Below, in pieces: positions 1-9,123 of a DNA stretch of 64,000 nt. The notes below the pieces were generated by a model. That model did not search any database. It was not told where the DNA came from and saw nothing but the letters and a program-made list of their open reading frames with translations. The first letter of the stretch is position 1, and every line of letters begins with the position of its first letter. Both the position numbers and the translations under genes were made by a program. Origin of the DNA: Shimia gijangensis (lineage in GTDB: Bacteria; Pseudomonadota; Alphaproteobacteria; Rhodobacterales; Rhodobacteraceae); assembly GCF_900142085.1 (NCBI RefSeq), contig NZ_FQZQ01000004.1:171859-235858 (forward strand), written 5' to 3'.

Positions 1-795
1 AGCACCCTTGAAGTTACCCTGCCCGTGGCGTTTATCCGCCTCAAATGCGCCTTCATAAATATCGCCATTGGCATAGGCCACGCGACCGGCTCCCTGACGT
101 TGGCCGCCGGCCAATTCGCCTTCGTAGATATCCCCGTTGGGTTGCGTCAACTTACCAGAGCCTTCGATCTGACCCGCGTGCCAAAGACCTTCGTAGATCA
201 GACCGTCCTGCATCACCAGCTTGCCTTCACCGTCGCGCTCGCCTGCCATAATCTGTCCGACATAGGTTGCACCATCCGGATAAGTGATCTCACCCATGCC
301 TTCTTTGACGCCATTCAACCAATCACCGCTATAGACATAACCGCCCGGGCTGGTCATCACGCCTTTTCCGTGGTGCATCGCATTTTGAAAGCCACCTTCA
401 TAGCGCACTCCGTTGGCATAGATCGCAACACCGCTGCCGCTGATCTTGCCGTTGAGCCATTCACCCTCAAACGTGCCTCCGTCGGTAAAGGTAATCTTGC
501 CCATACCTTCGGGTTTGCCTTTGACGAATTCACCTTCGTAGATGGATCCGTTTGGAAAACGCGCCTGACCTTTGCCTTTGATCTCGCCGTCAGTCCATTC
601 ACCGGTATATTCATACCCATTTGGCAGCCGATAAGAGCCTTGCCCGTGTTGCAGGCCGCCCTTGAAGGTGCCTTCATACACGCCACCATCGTCATACTGC
701 TTGGTCAGGATTTCGCCACTCTGCGCGAAAACCGGCGCGACGAAACTGCCCGCGGCCAAGAAACATGCCAAAGTGATTGCCTGAGTTCTGCTCAT
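1..795 (-). CDS. MORN-repeat secreted protein (partial, C-terminus outside window)
   Basis: The protein begins with an exported-type N-terminus (MSRTQ, then a hydrophobic stretch ending in APVFAQ), so it is probably periplasmic or surface-located. The remaining visible part is almost entirely MORN repeats of about 23 residues, each with the YEGxFxxGxxxGxG pattern (e.g. YEGTFKGGLQHGQG, YSGDWLNGVKEGMG), roughly ten in the 265 visible codons. MORN repeats form elongated beta-hairpin solenoids used for membrane or protein contact; no catalytic domain is visible. The reading frame is open to base 1, so the end of the protein is not seen. It is transcribed divergently from nadE across a 156-bp gap. 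The exact role is unknown. Confidence 0.85.
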   Translation of the reverse strand, partial: MSRTQAITLACFLAAGSFVAPVFAQSGEILTKQYDDGGVYEGTFKGGLQHGQGSYRLPNGYEYTGEWTDGEIKGKGQARFPNGSIYEGEFVKGKPEGMGKITFTDGGTFEGEWLNGKISGSGVAIYANGVRYEGGFQNAMHHGKGVMTSPGGYVYSGDWLNGVKEGMGEITYPDGATYVGQIMAGERDGEGKLVMQDGLIYEGLWHAGQIEGSGKLTQPNGDIYEGELAGGQRQGAGRVAYANGDIYEGAFEADKRHGQGNFKGA

Positions 796-951
796 TTTAT
801 TCTATCCCCACGGGTCGTGCCCATCCGATGCAACGGCTTTGCCAAAATCCTAAAGCAGGGGCGGTCTCGGGGCAATGTCTTTTGGCGTTTGGTCTTTCCC
901 TCTGGCGTGCTTCTGTTAAATCTTCGCATAAAGCTGCGACAGGAGGCTGCG

Positions 952-2616
952 ATGCCCGAGCGATTCAGAGTGACCATGGCCCAGGCGAACCCGACAATGG
1001 GCGACCTGAAGGGCAATGCCTCCAAGGCCAAAGCCGCCTGGGATGAAGGCAAAGCCGCGGGGGCGGATCTTGTGGCATTGCCGGAAATGTTCATCACTGG
1101 ATACAACGCTCAGGACTTGATCCTGAAACCGGCCTTTCATCTGGCTGCGATGGCTGAGATTGAAGCGCTTGCCGCAGATTGCGCGGACGGACCTGCACTG
1201 GCTATTGGCGGGCCATTGGCCGAGGACGGGGCGCTTTACAACGCCTACTTCGTCTGTCGCGGTGGTAAAGTGGTGCATCGCCAGCGCAAGCACCATCTTC
1301 CAAACTATACCGTTTTTGATGAAGAACGCCTGTTTGATCATGGTGCGCTGGGCGGCCCCTATGATGTAGGTGGCGTGCGGGTTGGCTCTCCAATATGCGA
1401 AGATGCCTGGTTCGAGGACGTCTCAGAGACACTTGAGGAATCCGGCGCGGAAATTCTCGTGGTGCCAAATGGATCGCCGTATTATCGCGACAAATTTGAT
1501 CGCCGCATGAACCATATGGTGGCGCGTGTTGTCGAAACTGGTTTGCCGTTGGTCTATCTTAACATGGTTGGCGGACAGGACGATCAGGTTTTTGATGGTG
1601 GGTCTTTTGTGCTGAACCCCGGTGGTGAGCTTGCGGTACAACTACCGGTTTTTGACGAAATGACCGTGCATGTGGATTTCGAGCGTACCCCTGATGGGTG
1701 GCGCGCGAAACATGGTGAAAAAGCTGTGCTGCCAGCGGGAGAAGAGCAAGACTACCGCGTATGCGTCGAAGCCTTGCGTGATTACATGGGCAAAACCGGC
1801 TTTAAGAAGGTGCTTCTGGGACTGTCCGGTGGAATCGACTCGGCGCTTGTGGCCACGATCGCGGTTGACGCACTAGGAGCGGAAAATGTCCGCTGTGTGA
1901 TGCTGCCGTCTGAATACACCTCACAAGGTTCGCTGGATGACGCCAAGGACATCGCCGAACGTCTGGGCGTGCGATATGATTTTGTGCCGATAGCCGAAGG
2001 ACGCGCCGCGATCACCAACACGCTCGCCCCTTTGTTTGAAGACACTGAGCCGGGGCTGACCGAAGAGAATATCCAATCGCGCCTACGTGGTCTGTTGCTC
2101 ATGGCGATGTCGAATAAGTTTGGTGAAATGGTTCTGACGACCGGCAATAAATCCGAGGTCGCAGTGGGCTATGCCACGATTTATGGCGATATGGCGGGTG
2201 GCTATAACCCGATCAAAGATATGTATAAAATTCGCGTGTTTGAGACGTCGCGTTGGCGCAACGCGGTGCATCGCGATTGGATGATGGGCGCGCCGGGCGA
2301 GGTCATTCCAGTGTCAATCATCGACAAGCCACCGTCGGCTGAGTTGCGACCCGACCAGAAAGACGAAGACAGCTTGCCGCCTTATGAAATTCTGGATGCG
2401 ATTTTGTACATGCTGGTCGACGAAGAGAAATCCGTGGCCGATTGTGTGGCAGCCGGATTTGACAGGGACACGGTCAAACGGGTTGAGCATCTGATCTATA
2501 TTTCAGAATACAAACGATTTCAGTCTGCCCCTGGTGCGCGATTGTCCAAGAAGGCCTTTTGGCTGGATCGGCGCTACCCCATCGTGAACCGGTTTCGTGA
2601 CGACAGCGTTGGCTGA
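952..2616 (+). CDS. nadE: Glutamine-dependent NAD+ synthetase
   Basis: This enzyme makes NAD+ from deamido-NAD+, ATP and glutamine, the last step of NAD biosynthesis. The 554-aa protein has the usual two parts. An N-terminal nitrilase-type glutaminase carries the Glu-Lys-Cys triad (E45 in LPEMF, K113 in RQRKHH, C149 in SPICEDAW). A C-terminal ATP-pyrophosphatase synthetase has the SGGIDS loop at residues 292-297. The start is the ATG after AGGAGG at 941-946. The open frame extends 300 codons further upstream, but that part is antisense to the MORN gene and has no matching protein features. The gene stands alone; no intrinsic terminator is obvious after the stop. Confidence 0.96.
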   Translation: MPERFRVTMAQANPTMGDLKGNASKAKAAWDEGKAAGADLVALPEMFITGYNAQDLILKPAFHLAAMAEIEALAADCADGPALAIGGPLAEDGALYNAYFVCRGGKVVHRQRKHHLPNYTVFDEERLFDHGALGGPYDVGGVRVGSPICEDAWFEDVSETLEESGAEILVVPNGSPYYRDKFDRRMNHMVARVVETGLPLVYLNMVGGQDDQVFDGGSFVLNPGGELAVQLPVFDEMTVHVDFERTPDGWRAKHGEKAVLPAGEEQDYRVCVEALRDYMGKTGFKKVLLGLSGGIDSALVATIAVDALGAENVRCVMLPSEYTSQGSLDDAKDIAERLGVRYDFVPIAEGRAAITNTLAPLFEDTEPGLTEENIQSRLRGLLLMAMSNKFGEMVLTTGNKSEVAVGYATIYGDMAGGYNPIKDMYKIRVFETSRWRNAVHRDWMMGAPGEVIPVSIIDKPPSAELRPDQKDEDSLPPYEILDAILYMLVDEEKSVADCVAAGFDRDTVKRVEHLIYISEYKRFQSAPGARLSKKAFWLDRRYPIVNRFRDDSVG

Positions 2617-2863
2617 TTTCGCGAAAGCTGCGAGAGTATTTTCGGAAAAGATGGCGCAAACTATTAGCTAGTGAACTGATCAGTTGAAGACCGGTGACTT
2701 CGCAACTGGTCACGGAAAAGTTTTCAATGCCTCGGTGCCATGGCTCTTCGGGGGTCTTATATCGAAATTAGTTTTTGGCTGCTTTTGTCGTGCGGTGAAG
2801 GGCGCAGTGCCCTTGAGCCATGAATGCATGATACAATGACGAGAATAATATGGGTGCTGTGCG

Positions 2864-3985
2864 GTGAAGCGTATTTGCCTGAGACCGCGCAGGTTGCAAA
2901 GAGTTTGGGAGACAGGTCTTAGGGTGGACTTTACAGGGCTCAGTAAACGAATTTTTAGTTGGCTCGGGCGACCTTTGCGCTCGGACCACTCCAAAGCCCG
3001 TGGGCGCGGTCCGCAAATCCATGTGATTATTCTGGATGGCACCATGTCCTCGCTGGCACCGGGTGAGGAAACCAACGCCGGTTTGACCTATCGCCTTTTG
3101 CAGGAAATGAACGGCTCGTTGACGCTTTTTTATGAGGCTGGTGTGCAATGGCAAAATTGGCGATCAACACTTGATGTGATGATGGGGCGTGGACTCAATC
3201 GTCAGATCAGACGGGCCTATGGTTTCTTGGCGTCGCGTTATCGCCCCGGAGACAAAATTTTCCTGATGGGCTATTCGCGTGGTGCTTTTGCGGTGCGGTC
3301 GCTGGCGGGGGTAATTGATCGGGTCGGATTATTGCGAGCGTCCTGTGCGACCGAGCGCAATGTGCGGCAAGTGTACCGGCTGTACGAAGCCAACCCGGAT
3401 GGGGATGCCGCGCGGGCTTTTGCAGAGGCGCATTGCCACTCTGAGATCGAAATCGAAATGATCGGCGTTTGGGACACGGTCAAGGCATTGGGACTGCGAT
3501 TGCCAATTTTGTGGCGTTTGACCGAAGAGAGACATGCGTTTCACAACCACCATTTGGGACAACATATCAAGCACGGGTTCCATGCGCTGGCGTTGGATGA
3601 AACGCGCGAAGTCTATCAACCGGTTTTGTGGGAATGCCCAGATGAATGGGGCGGACGTGCTGAACAAGTGTGGTTTCGTGGGGCTCATGGCGACATTGGA
3701 GGTCAATTGGGGGGATTTGAGGCCGCAAGACCGCTTGCCAATGTTCCTCTGGTTTGGATGCTGGAGAAGGCCGAGAGTTGTGGATTGCCTTTGCCGGAGG
3801 GTTGGCATGATAGGTTTGACCAAGATGCTGACGCACCAGCAACGGGGACTTGGCAAGGCTGGGGTAAAATGTTTCTGTTTCGCCAGAAACGCATTGTTGG
3901 GCAGGATCGTTCTGAAAGAATTCACGAAACTGCACAACAGCATGTGGCTACTGGTGCACTGAAAGCTGCGCATTTTGAAAACTAA
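2864..3985 (+). CDS. DUF2235 alpha/beta-hydrolase-like protein
   Basis: The protein matches the DUF2235 family, which includes phospholipase-like (Tle1-type) hydrolases. Visible features are an early beta strand ending in LDGT (about residue 58), the nucleophile elbow GYSRGAF with Ser138, and a late HGDIGG segment that fits the catalytic His region. At 373 aa it is a compact member. No type VI secretion genes or immunity partner lie next to it, so a toxin role is not supported here; a stand-alone lipid or ester hydrolase is equally possible. The GTG start has no strong Shine-Dalgarno. In-frame GTG codons at about residues 14 and 21 are alternatives and would remove only a basic leader. Confidence 0.75.
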   Translation: MKRICLRPRRLQRVWETGLRVDFTGLSKRIFSWLGRPLRSDHSKARGRGPQIHVIILDGTMSSLAPGEETNAGLTYRLLQEMNGSLTLFYEAGVQWQNWRSTLDVMMGRGLNRQIRRAYGFLASRYRPGDKIFLMGYSRGAFAVRSLAGVIDRVGLLRASCATERNVRQVYRLYEANPDGDAARAFAEAHCHSEIEIEMIGVWDTVKALGLRLPILWRLTEERHAFHNHHLGQHIKHGFHALALDETREVYQPVLWECPDEWGGRAEQVWFRGAHGDIGGQLGGFEAARPLANVPLVWMLEKAESCGLPLPEGWHDRFDQDADAPATGTWQGWGKMFLFRQKRIVGQDRSERIHETAQQHVATGALKAAHFEN

Positions 3986-4033
3986 GAACCAGAGTTACTA
4001 TTTTCCAAACGGAGTTAGCCTGCGTGCAATCGA

Positions 4034-4708
4034 TCACTCATCGTGCCATGCTACCATCTCATCAAGTGTGGCGCGTTCGGTGCGGAAATTATTGGCCGCG
4101 TGGTCATGATCTGCATAGCCAAAGGAAATCGCTGCCAGCACAAGTTGATCGTCAGGAACAGACATGTGTTGCCGTACCGCGTCCGCATAATAAGCGATCG
4201 AGGCCTGTGGGACTGTGGCGACGCCTTGGGCCTGAGCGCTGAGGCAGAATGACGTGATAAAGCCGCCGCAATCAAGGGCCCCATAGGGTCCAAGCTCTTT
4301 ATGGCTGGTGATGACGGCGATATGTGGCGCGCCAAAGAACGAAAAATTCTTGCGCATCTGGTCTTTACGGCCTTCGCGGTCATGCCGTTCGATCCCCAGC
4401 GCATTGTAAAGCTGATAACCGCAAGTCTGCGCGCGCTTCTTGCGCACATCAGTATATGTCGTCGGATAAAAGTAATCTGCCTCGGGTTCGGTTGTGTCAA
4501 AAGCTTTTAACATGGCGTTGCGAAAGGCTTCAGTGCCTTCTCCGGAGGTCACATGCACTTGCCAGGGCTGAAAATTGCACCAGGACGGTGCGCGGCCTGC
4601 ATCCAAGAGGATGGTTTCAATCACCTTGCGCGATACAGAGACGGGTTTGTAGCTACGGCAGGAATATCGGTCGTTGAGCAGCGTTTGCAGAGCGGTATGT
4701 GTCGACAT
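4034..4708 (-). CDS. Nitroreductase-family FMN oxidoreductase
   Basis: A 224-aa nitroreductase-fold protein. The N-terminal RYSCRSYKP segment is the typical FMN-phosphate-binding region, followed by APSWCNFQPW, the family's conserved substrate/FMN loop. The C-terminal AISFGYAD segment matches the conserved glycine near the end of the fold. Such enzymes reduce nitroaromatics, quinones or related compounds with NAD(P)H. The start codon lies 4 bp after the stop of the zinc-ribbon gene, so it is most likely the last gene of the TelA/SPFH operon. Its physiological substrate cannot be read from sequence. Confidence 0.88.
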   Translation of the reverse strand: MSTHTALQTLLNDRYSCRSYKPVSVSRKVIETILLDAGRAPSWCNFQPWQVHVTSGEGTEAFRNAMLKAFDTTEPEADYFYPTTYTDVRKKRAQTCGYQLYNALGIERHDREGRKDQMRKNFSFFGAPHIAVITSHKELGPYGALDCGGFITSFCLSAQAQGVATVPQASIAYYADAVRQHMSVPDDQLVLAAISFGYADHDHAANNFRTERATLDEMVAWHDE

Positions 4709-4712
4709 GGGC

Positions 4713-5822
4713 CTATTGGTTTTGTGCTATCAGGAAGCCAATGATGCCTGCAGCAATGGCGGCGAGCAAGACCGCAAATACAATTTTCCAGGTTGAATAG
4801 GGGCGTTCGCCCTGAACCTTGCCGGATTGCCCGTTCACCACGAAGCGATAGGTCTTGCCACGGTATTTATAGGCGGCCATCCAGACCGGCAACAGAATAT
4901 GCTTGAAGGTGACATCGCTGACGGTGGTGTTCATCTGACCGATCCTTTGGCGATCGCCGCCAATATCAAAGCGCACATCCCTCTCAATGATCCGGTCCAT
5001 ATGAGCGCGGGCTTCGTCATAGCCTTCGCCCAGCTGGATCGTATAGCCTTCGGCGGCAAATCCCGCGAGGAATTCCGGACTATAGGGGCGCAAGTCGCCA
5101 AGGTCCCAGGGTTGCAAAGCATCGGTATAGCGTTTGGGCAATGCCCGCGAAGCGAGCACCAAAACATCGTCAAAGAACCGCGCCACCCGGCCCGAAACAG
5201 GCGTCCACCTGATTTTCTGGACTTGCCGCTGTTGCCGTTTGCCGTCCACCATGACGGTTTCAGTCACATAATAGATCGTGCCGCGTTGCCCGGAATAGCG
5301 GGTCTTGGTGTCCGCATCATAGGTCCAATATGGCACATAGATGCCGTTCAGCTTGCGTCCTTTGCGAGCGTATTCCTTGAGGCCATTTGGTGCAAACCAC
5401 AAGCGCCCTAACCAGTGGGTCATGGCATTGCGGGCCTGCCGTTCCTCGATTGCAAAGGGCAAAACTGCGCGTGGTTTGATATGGCGGTGCGTGCCGGTGT
5501 CGGCCACTACGGGTGTTGCGCAAAAGGGGCATTCCGTGGCGTGGCCGGCAGAGTCAAAGGCCACCTCGGCGGCACAATTCGGGCAGGCCGTCACGCGGGT
5601 TTCTTCGATTTCCTGCGTGGGCAACTGGTTGTTCAGCGCCTGGCGGAAGTCCAGCTCGCGAATTGTTGGTGTGTCCTGCTCCTCTAACAAATCCGTATGG
5701 CCGCAGTGGTCGCACGTCAGTGTTCCCTGAGAGGGATCAAACCGATAATCGGCTCCACATTGCACACAAGGAAATCGATGCGTTTCCTCAGGCGCAGGAG
5801 GAGGGGACGTGGGCTCGGACAT
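4713..5822 (-). CDS. Zinc-ribbon membrane-anchored protein
   Basis: A 369-aa protein with two N-terminal zinc ribbons: CVQC...CDHC near residues 20-40 and CPNC...CPFC near 80-102. A long soluble middle domain follows, and a single C-terminal transmembrane helix (about residues 345-365) ends in AQNQ. Annotation pipelines often label such proteins 'primosomal protein N'-like' or 'TFIIB zinc-binding' from the ribbons alone; nothing here resembles a helicase. It sits 6 bp behind the SPFH gene and directly before the nitroreductase. The pairing of SPFH and zinc-ribbon proteins suggests a membrane-associated complex, which is an inference. Confidence 0.75.
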   Translation of the reverse strand: MSEPTSPPPAPEETHRFPCVQCGADYRFDPSQGTLTCDHCGHTDLLEEQDTPTIRELDFRQALNNQLPTQEIEETRVTACPNCAAEVAFDSAGHATECPFCATPVVADTGTHRHIKPRAVLPFAIEERQARNAMTHWLGRLWFAPNGLKEYARKGRKLNGIYVPYWTYDADTKTRYSGQRGTIYYVTETVMVDGKRQQRQVQKIRWTPVSGRVARFFDDVLVLASRALPKRYTDALQPWDLGDLRPYSPEFLAGFAAEGYTIQLGEGYDEARAHMDRIIERDVRFDIGGDRQRIGQMNTTVSDVTFKHILLPVWMAAYKYRGKTYRFVVNGQSGKVQGERPYSTWKIVFAVLLAAIAAGIIGFLIAQNQ

Positions 5823-5828
5823 TAATAT

Positions 5829-6950
5829 TCAGGCTCCGGGAGGTGGCGGTGGAAGAATTGTGAAAAGCTGCGCCAGCTCGGTCACATCTTCGGCACGCTT
5901 CCAGCCGTCCTGTCCAGCAGTCCAGACATAGGTTTCGCGCGTGAGTTCCCCTGCGGTGGCCATACGGCCCATCGCGGCCTTGGAAAATGGGCCCTTGGTG
6001 GTTCCGTTTTCGGCCACATGCCAGACATGTTCGACCGGAGGTGCGGGCGGAGGAGCCGCGGCAGCCTGTGGGGCCGGTGTTGCTGCGGTGCGTGCGCCCC
6101 ATGGGCCGGCCATTTGCTGGGCCATCGCGATTCCCATGCCTGCACCCATACCGGCAGCCATACCGCCGCCAGATGGGTTTTGCGCGGCGGCAGTCATGGC
6201 TTCTGCGGCAGAAAATTGGGTGTATTTACCCAGATCGCCAACAATCCCGATCGACGTGCGCTTGTCCATCGCCTCTTCGACTGCAGGCGGCAGAGAGATG
6301 TTCTCGATGTAAAGTTCAGGCATAGAAAGGCCATATTCGGCAATTGTACCCGAGATTTCGGCGGCAACCAGTTTGCCCAGATCGGCCGTGTTCGCCGCCA
6401 TGTCCAGCACTGGAATACCTGATGATGCAATCACCCGGCTGAATTCTTGCACCAAGATATTGCGAATTTGAAAGCTGATCTCATCCATAGTGAATTCGCC
6501 ATCGGTGCCGACAATCTCAGTCAGGAAGCGGGCAGGATCTGTTATACGGATCGAATAGGTGCCAAAGGCGCGCAAACGCACCGGACCAAATTCAGGGTCA
6601 CGGCAAATGATCGGGTTCTTGGTGCCCCATTTCAGATCATTAAAGCGCGTGGTGTTGACGTAATAGATTTCGGACTTGAACGGTGATTTGAAGCCGTGAT
6701 CCCAATGGTTCAGCGTGGTCAGGATCGGCATGTTGTTGGTCTCAAGCATGTAAAGACCGGGAGTGAACACATCTGCCAGCTGGCCTTCGTGCACAAACAC
6801 CGCAGATTGACCTTCGCGCACCGTCAGCTTGGCGCCATATTTAATCTCGTGGCCTTCGCGTTCAAAACGCCAGACCATCGTGTCACGAGTGTCATCCACC
6901 CAATGGATCACATCAATGAATTCACCAGTTAGAAAATCGAAAATACCCAT
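5829..6950 (-). CDS. SPFH/Band-7 domain protein with C-terminal GYF_2 domain
   Basis: The N-terminal two thirds (about residues 1-240) is an SPFH domain of the YdjI-like 'virion core' type: WVDDTRDTMVWRFERE, the LYMLETNNMPILTTL region and RDPEFGPVRLRAFGTYSI. A Gly/Ala/Met-rich linker (AAGMGAGMGIAMAQQ) and a Pro/Ala stretch then lead to a C-terminal GYF_2 domain (VWHVAENGTTKGPFSK...YVWTAGQDGWKRA, about 310-360). The protein ends in a proline run. SPFH proteins oligomerise on membranes and organise microdomains. The gene is second to last but one in the TelA/XpaC cluster and has no transmembrane helix of its own, so it probably uses partners to reach the membrane. Confidence 0.85.
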   Translation of the reverse strand: MGIFDFLTGEFIDVIHWVDDTRDTMVWRFEREGHEIKYGAKLTVREGQSAVFVHEGQLADVFTPGLYMLETNNMPILTTLNHWDHGFKSPFKSEIYYVNTTRFNDLKWGTKNPIICRDPEFGPVRLRAFGTYSIRITDPARFLTEIVGTDGEFTMDEISFQIRNILVQEFSRVIASSGIPVLDMAANTADLGKLVAAEISGTIAEYGLSMPELYIENISLPPAVEEAMDKRTSIGIVGDLGKYTQFSAAEAMTAAAQNPSGGGMAAGMGAGMGIAMAQQMAGPWGARTAATPAPQAAAAPPPAPPVEHVWHVAENGTTKGPFSKAAMGRMATAGELTRETYVWTAGQDGWKRAEDVTELAQLFTILPPPPPGA

Positions 6951-6971
6951 GGGATCAGTCTCCTTTTGGGG

Positions 6972-7874
6972 TCAATACAAGCGTCCCGCTTTTTCGCGGG
7001 CCATGAGGTTAATGACAGGGCGGGCTGTGTCCAGCGTCATGCCGATCGACAGGCGTGGATCATAGAGCATGGACAGCAAGGCCTCGTCATGTGTCGTCAG
7101 CAATGCAAATTCGTCATCATCGTTGAATATTGACGGGCGTGCATTGGGGCTGTCATTGGCGAGCCCCAAACCTTGGGCAATTTCCTCGTGATAACAGGAT
7201 TTGCGCAAGAGGTCGGGGTGTTCTGCGCGCACCAAGGCCACCGCCGTGCGGTAGTCATTGTCGTCTTTTTCAGACGGGAAGGCTGCGACCAAACAGTGGA
7301 TGCCGCGGGGTGGATCTGTGAACAGGCCAAGCGTGGAGGGGCTGACGCCCGGAATAATCTGGCGCAAGCGAGACAGAAGCTGACTGCGATCATCTTCGCC
7401 CATGACCAGCACATGAAAATTCGCGCGTCCGCCATTCATAGAGATGGGACGCCCGGTGATACCGGCAATCCGACGCACATAAGACGATACAGTTTTGTCG
7501 TCCTGATTGCGGGTCTCAACAGGCACTGACGCGCCGTACTCAACGCCGATCCGGACCGGACCGGACCAGCGACGCAATTGTCCCGCACGGCCCGAAGATT
7601 TCCGTAACCCACGACCCGGTGCGTATTCGTCATAAAAAGCGATCTGTTCGAAGTTTCGCGCCAGCATGTCTGAGGTATAGGGCGTATCCGGACCACCACC
7701 ATCAGTGCGCAACAGGCCACGGGCAATCAGATCAGCTTCGACTTTGACATAATAGGCGCGCAACGCTGCGCTGTTGGCTGATGGCGCCCTTGGGGCAGAA
7801 ATTGCTGGTTTTGATGTTTCCGAACCCGGTGTCAGGCCCTGACAGGCCGCAAGTGCGGCCAATGTCAGGGTCAT
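6972..7874 (-). CDS. DUF2927 putative lipoprotein
   Basis: The family is DUF2927, a Rhodobacterales-type exported protein. The motif HEEIAQGLGLANDS near residue 215 resembles a metalloprotease-like HExxx(Q) helix, but activity is unproven. The N-terminus holds a lipobox (LAAC). With the ATG start the signal peptide is only 10 residues and lacks the positive n-region. An in-frame ATT at 7901-7899, eight bases after GGAG (7913-7910), would add MFRITRIIL and give a normal lipoprotein signal peptide; only a TAA lies further upstream in frame. The ATG itself has no clear Shine-Dalgarno. It lies between TelA and SPFH genes and is probably co-transcribed with them. Confidence 0.8.
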   Translation of the reverse strand: MTLTLAALAACQGLTPGSETSKPAISAPRAPSANSAALRAYYVKVEADLIARGLLRTDGGGPDTPYTSDMLARNFEQIAFYDEYAPGRGLRKSSGRAGQLRRWSGPVRIGVEYGASVPVETRNQDDKTVSSYVRRIAGITGRPISMNGGRANFHVLVMGEDDRSQLLSRLRQIIPGVSPSTLGLFTDPPRGIHCLVAAFPSEKDDNDYRTAVALVRAEHPDLLRKSCYHEEIAQGLGLANDSPNARPSIFNDDDEFALLTTHDEALLSMLYDPRLSIGMTLDTARPVINLMAREKAGRLY

Positions 7875-7904
7875 CAGGATTATCCGGGTTATGCGAAAAA
7901 TGGC

Positions 7905-9104
7905 TTAGGCTCCAAGCACTGAAGTTGATGCGGTGTCTCCCAATCCGGTGGCTTTGGCCTTGGCAGCAGCCAGAGTGTCCCGCAATTCCGACTCCATCTT
8001 TTTCAAATCCTCTTCGGCGCTTGCGCGTTTGGCTTTGCCTTCATCTGCAATCTGCAGCGATTCTTCAATCGTACCAATCAGATCGGCGTTGGCCTTTTTC
8101 ACCGCTTCGATGTCAAACACGCCGCGCTCCATCTCCTGACGGATCACCTTGTTGGATTCTCGAAGGTTGGCCGCATTTGACGTCAATAATTCGTTGGTCA
8201 GATCATTGGCGTCCCTCACGGCTTCAGCCGCTTCGGCGCTGCGCTGTATGGTGACGGCCTGCGCCAGTTGGGTCTCCCAGAGCGGAACGGTATTGACCAA
8301 GGTCGAGTTGATCTTGGTGACCAGAGATTTGTCGTTTTCCTGCACCAGACGGATCGAAGGCAACGACTGCATCGTCACCTGACGCGTGAGTTTCAGGTCA
8401 TGCACACGGCGTTCCAGATCATCGCGCGCGGCGCGCATATCCCGCAATTCCTGTGCCTGCATGACCTGGTTTTTTTCGTCCGCAGCTTTGACTTCGGCCT
8501 CTTTTGCCGGGATCACATCTGCATCAAGTTGCGCAATTTTGGCTTCGCCAGCAGCAATATACAGCGCCAGTTCGTCATAGAAATTCAGCGTCTTGTCATA
8601 GAGCATATCCAAAGACTTAATGTCTTTCAGCAGTGTGTGTTCGTGATCCAAAAGGTTGTCAGTGACCTTGTCGATTTGATCCTGCACCTCTTCGAAGCGG
8701 GCTGTGAACTTGGCAAATGGAGCCGCGCGACCCAGCAGTTTTTCCCAAAAAGACCGTTCACGTCGCACATCCAGCTCGGAAATCGAAAAGCCCCGGATTG
8801 TGGTCACGATGTTGCGAAGACTGTCCCCAGCGGGTCCCACGTCTTTATTTCGTACATCCTGCAACATGGCCTGGCTGATTTCCTGCAGTTCAGCCTGCGC
8901 AGCGGAGCCGAAATTCACAATTGACCCGGTGTCGCCCATGTCCAATTCACCCATCCGCTTGGTAATTTCGGCGCTCAATGGCGCATCGGCCTCGGCCAGC
9001 GGAACGATGGCTGTGGCCTCGGTGGGTTCAGGCAGAATCACGGCTGTGACTTCATCAACTTCGGCCAGTGCAGCCTCGGCTTTTTGACGGACAGTGTCGG
9101 ACAT
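7905..9104 (-). CDS. telA: TelA-family toxic anion resistance protein
   Basis: The 399-aa protein is a TelA/KlaA-type protein, predicted to be largely alpha-helical and coiled-coil (e.g. the stretches around QAELQEISQAM and ERGVFDIEAVKKANADLI). The family is linked to tellurite/toxic-anion and cell-envelope stress resistance, and is regularly adjacent to XpaC, as here. I chose MSDTVRQK as the start: it follows a GGGGAA ribosome-binding site and sits 19 bp after the xpaC stop. The longer frame (22 more codons) reads back into xpaC. The last codons carry the GGAG that could serve as ribosome-binding site for the next gene. Molecular mechanism is unknown for the family. Confidence 0.9.
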   Translation of the reverse strand: MSDTVRQKAEAALAEVDEVTAVILPEPTEATAIVPLAEADAPLSAEITKRMGELDMGDTGSIVNFGSAAQAELQEISQAMLQDVRNKDVGPAGDSLRNIVTTIRGFSISELDVRRERSFWEKLLGRAAPFAKFTARFEEVQDQIDKVTDNLLDHEHTLLKDIKSLDMLYDKTLNFYDELALYIAAGEAKIAQLDADVIPAKEAEVKAADEKNQVMQAQELRDMRAARDDLERRVHDLKLTRQVTMQSLPSIRLVQENDKSLVTKINSTLVNTVPLWETQLAQAVTIQRSAEAAEAVRDANDLTNELLTSNAANLRESNKVIRQEMERGVFDIEAVKKANADLIGTIEESLQIADEGKAKRASAEEDLKKMESELRDTLAAAKAKATGLGDTASTSVLGA

Positions 9105-9123
9105 GGAACTTCCCCTTTTTGGG

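Noticed and set aside
25..951. 300-codon upstream extension of the nadE frame
   Set aside because: It is antisense to the MORN-repeat gene, and the true NadE start has AGGAGG in front of it.
2710..3154. Minus-strand frames overlapping the DUF2235 gene
   Set aside because: No ribosome-binding site or family; the plus-strand protein shows conserved motifs.
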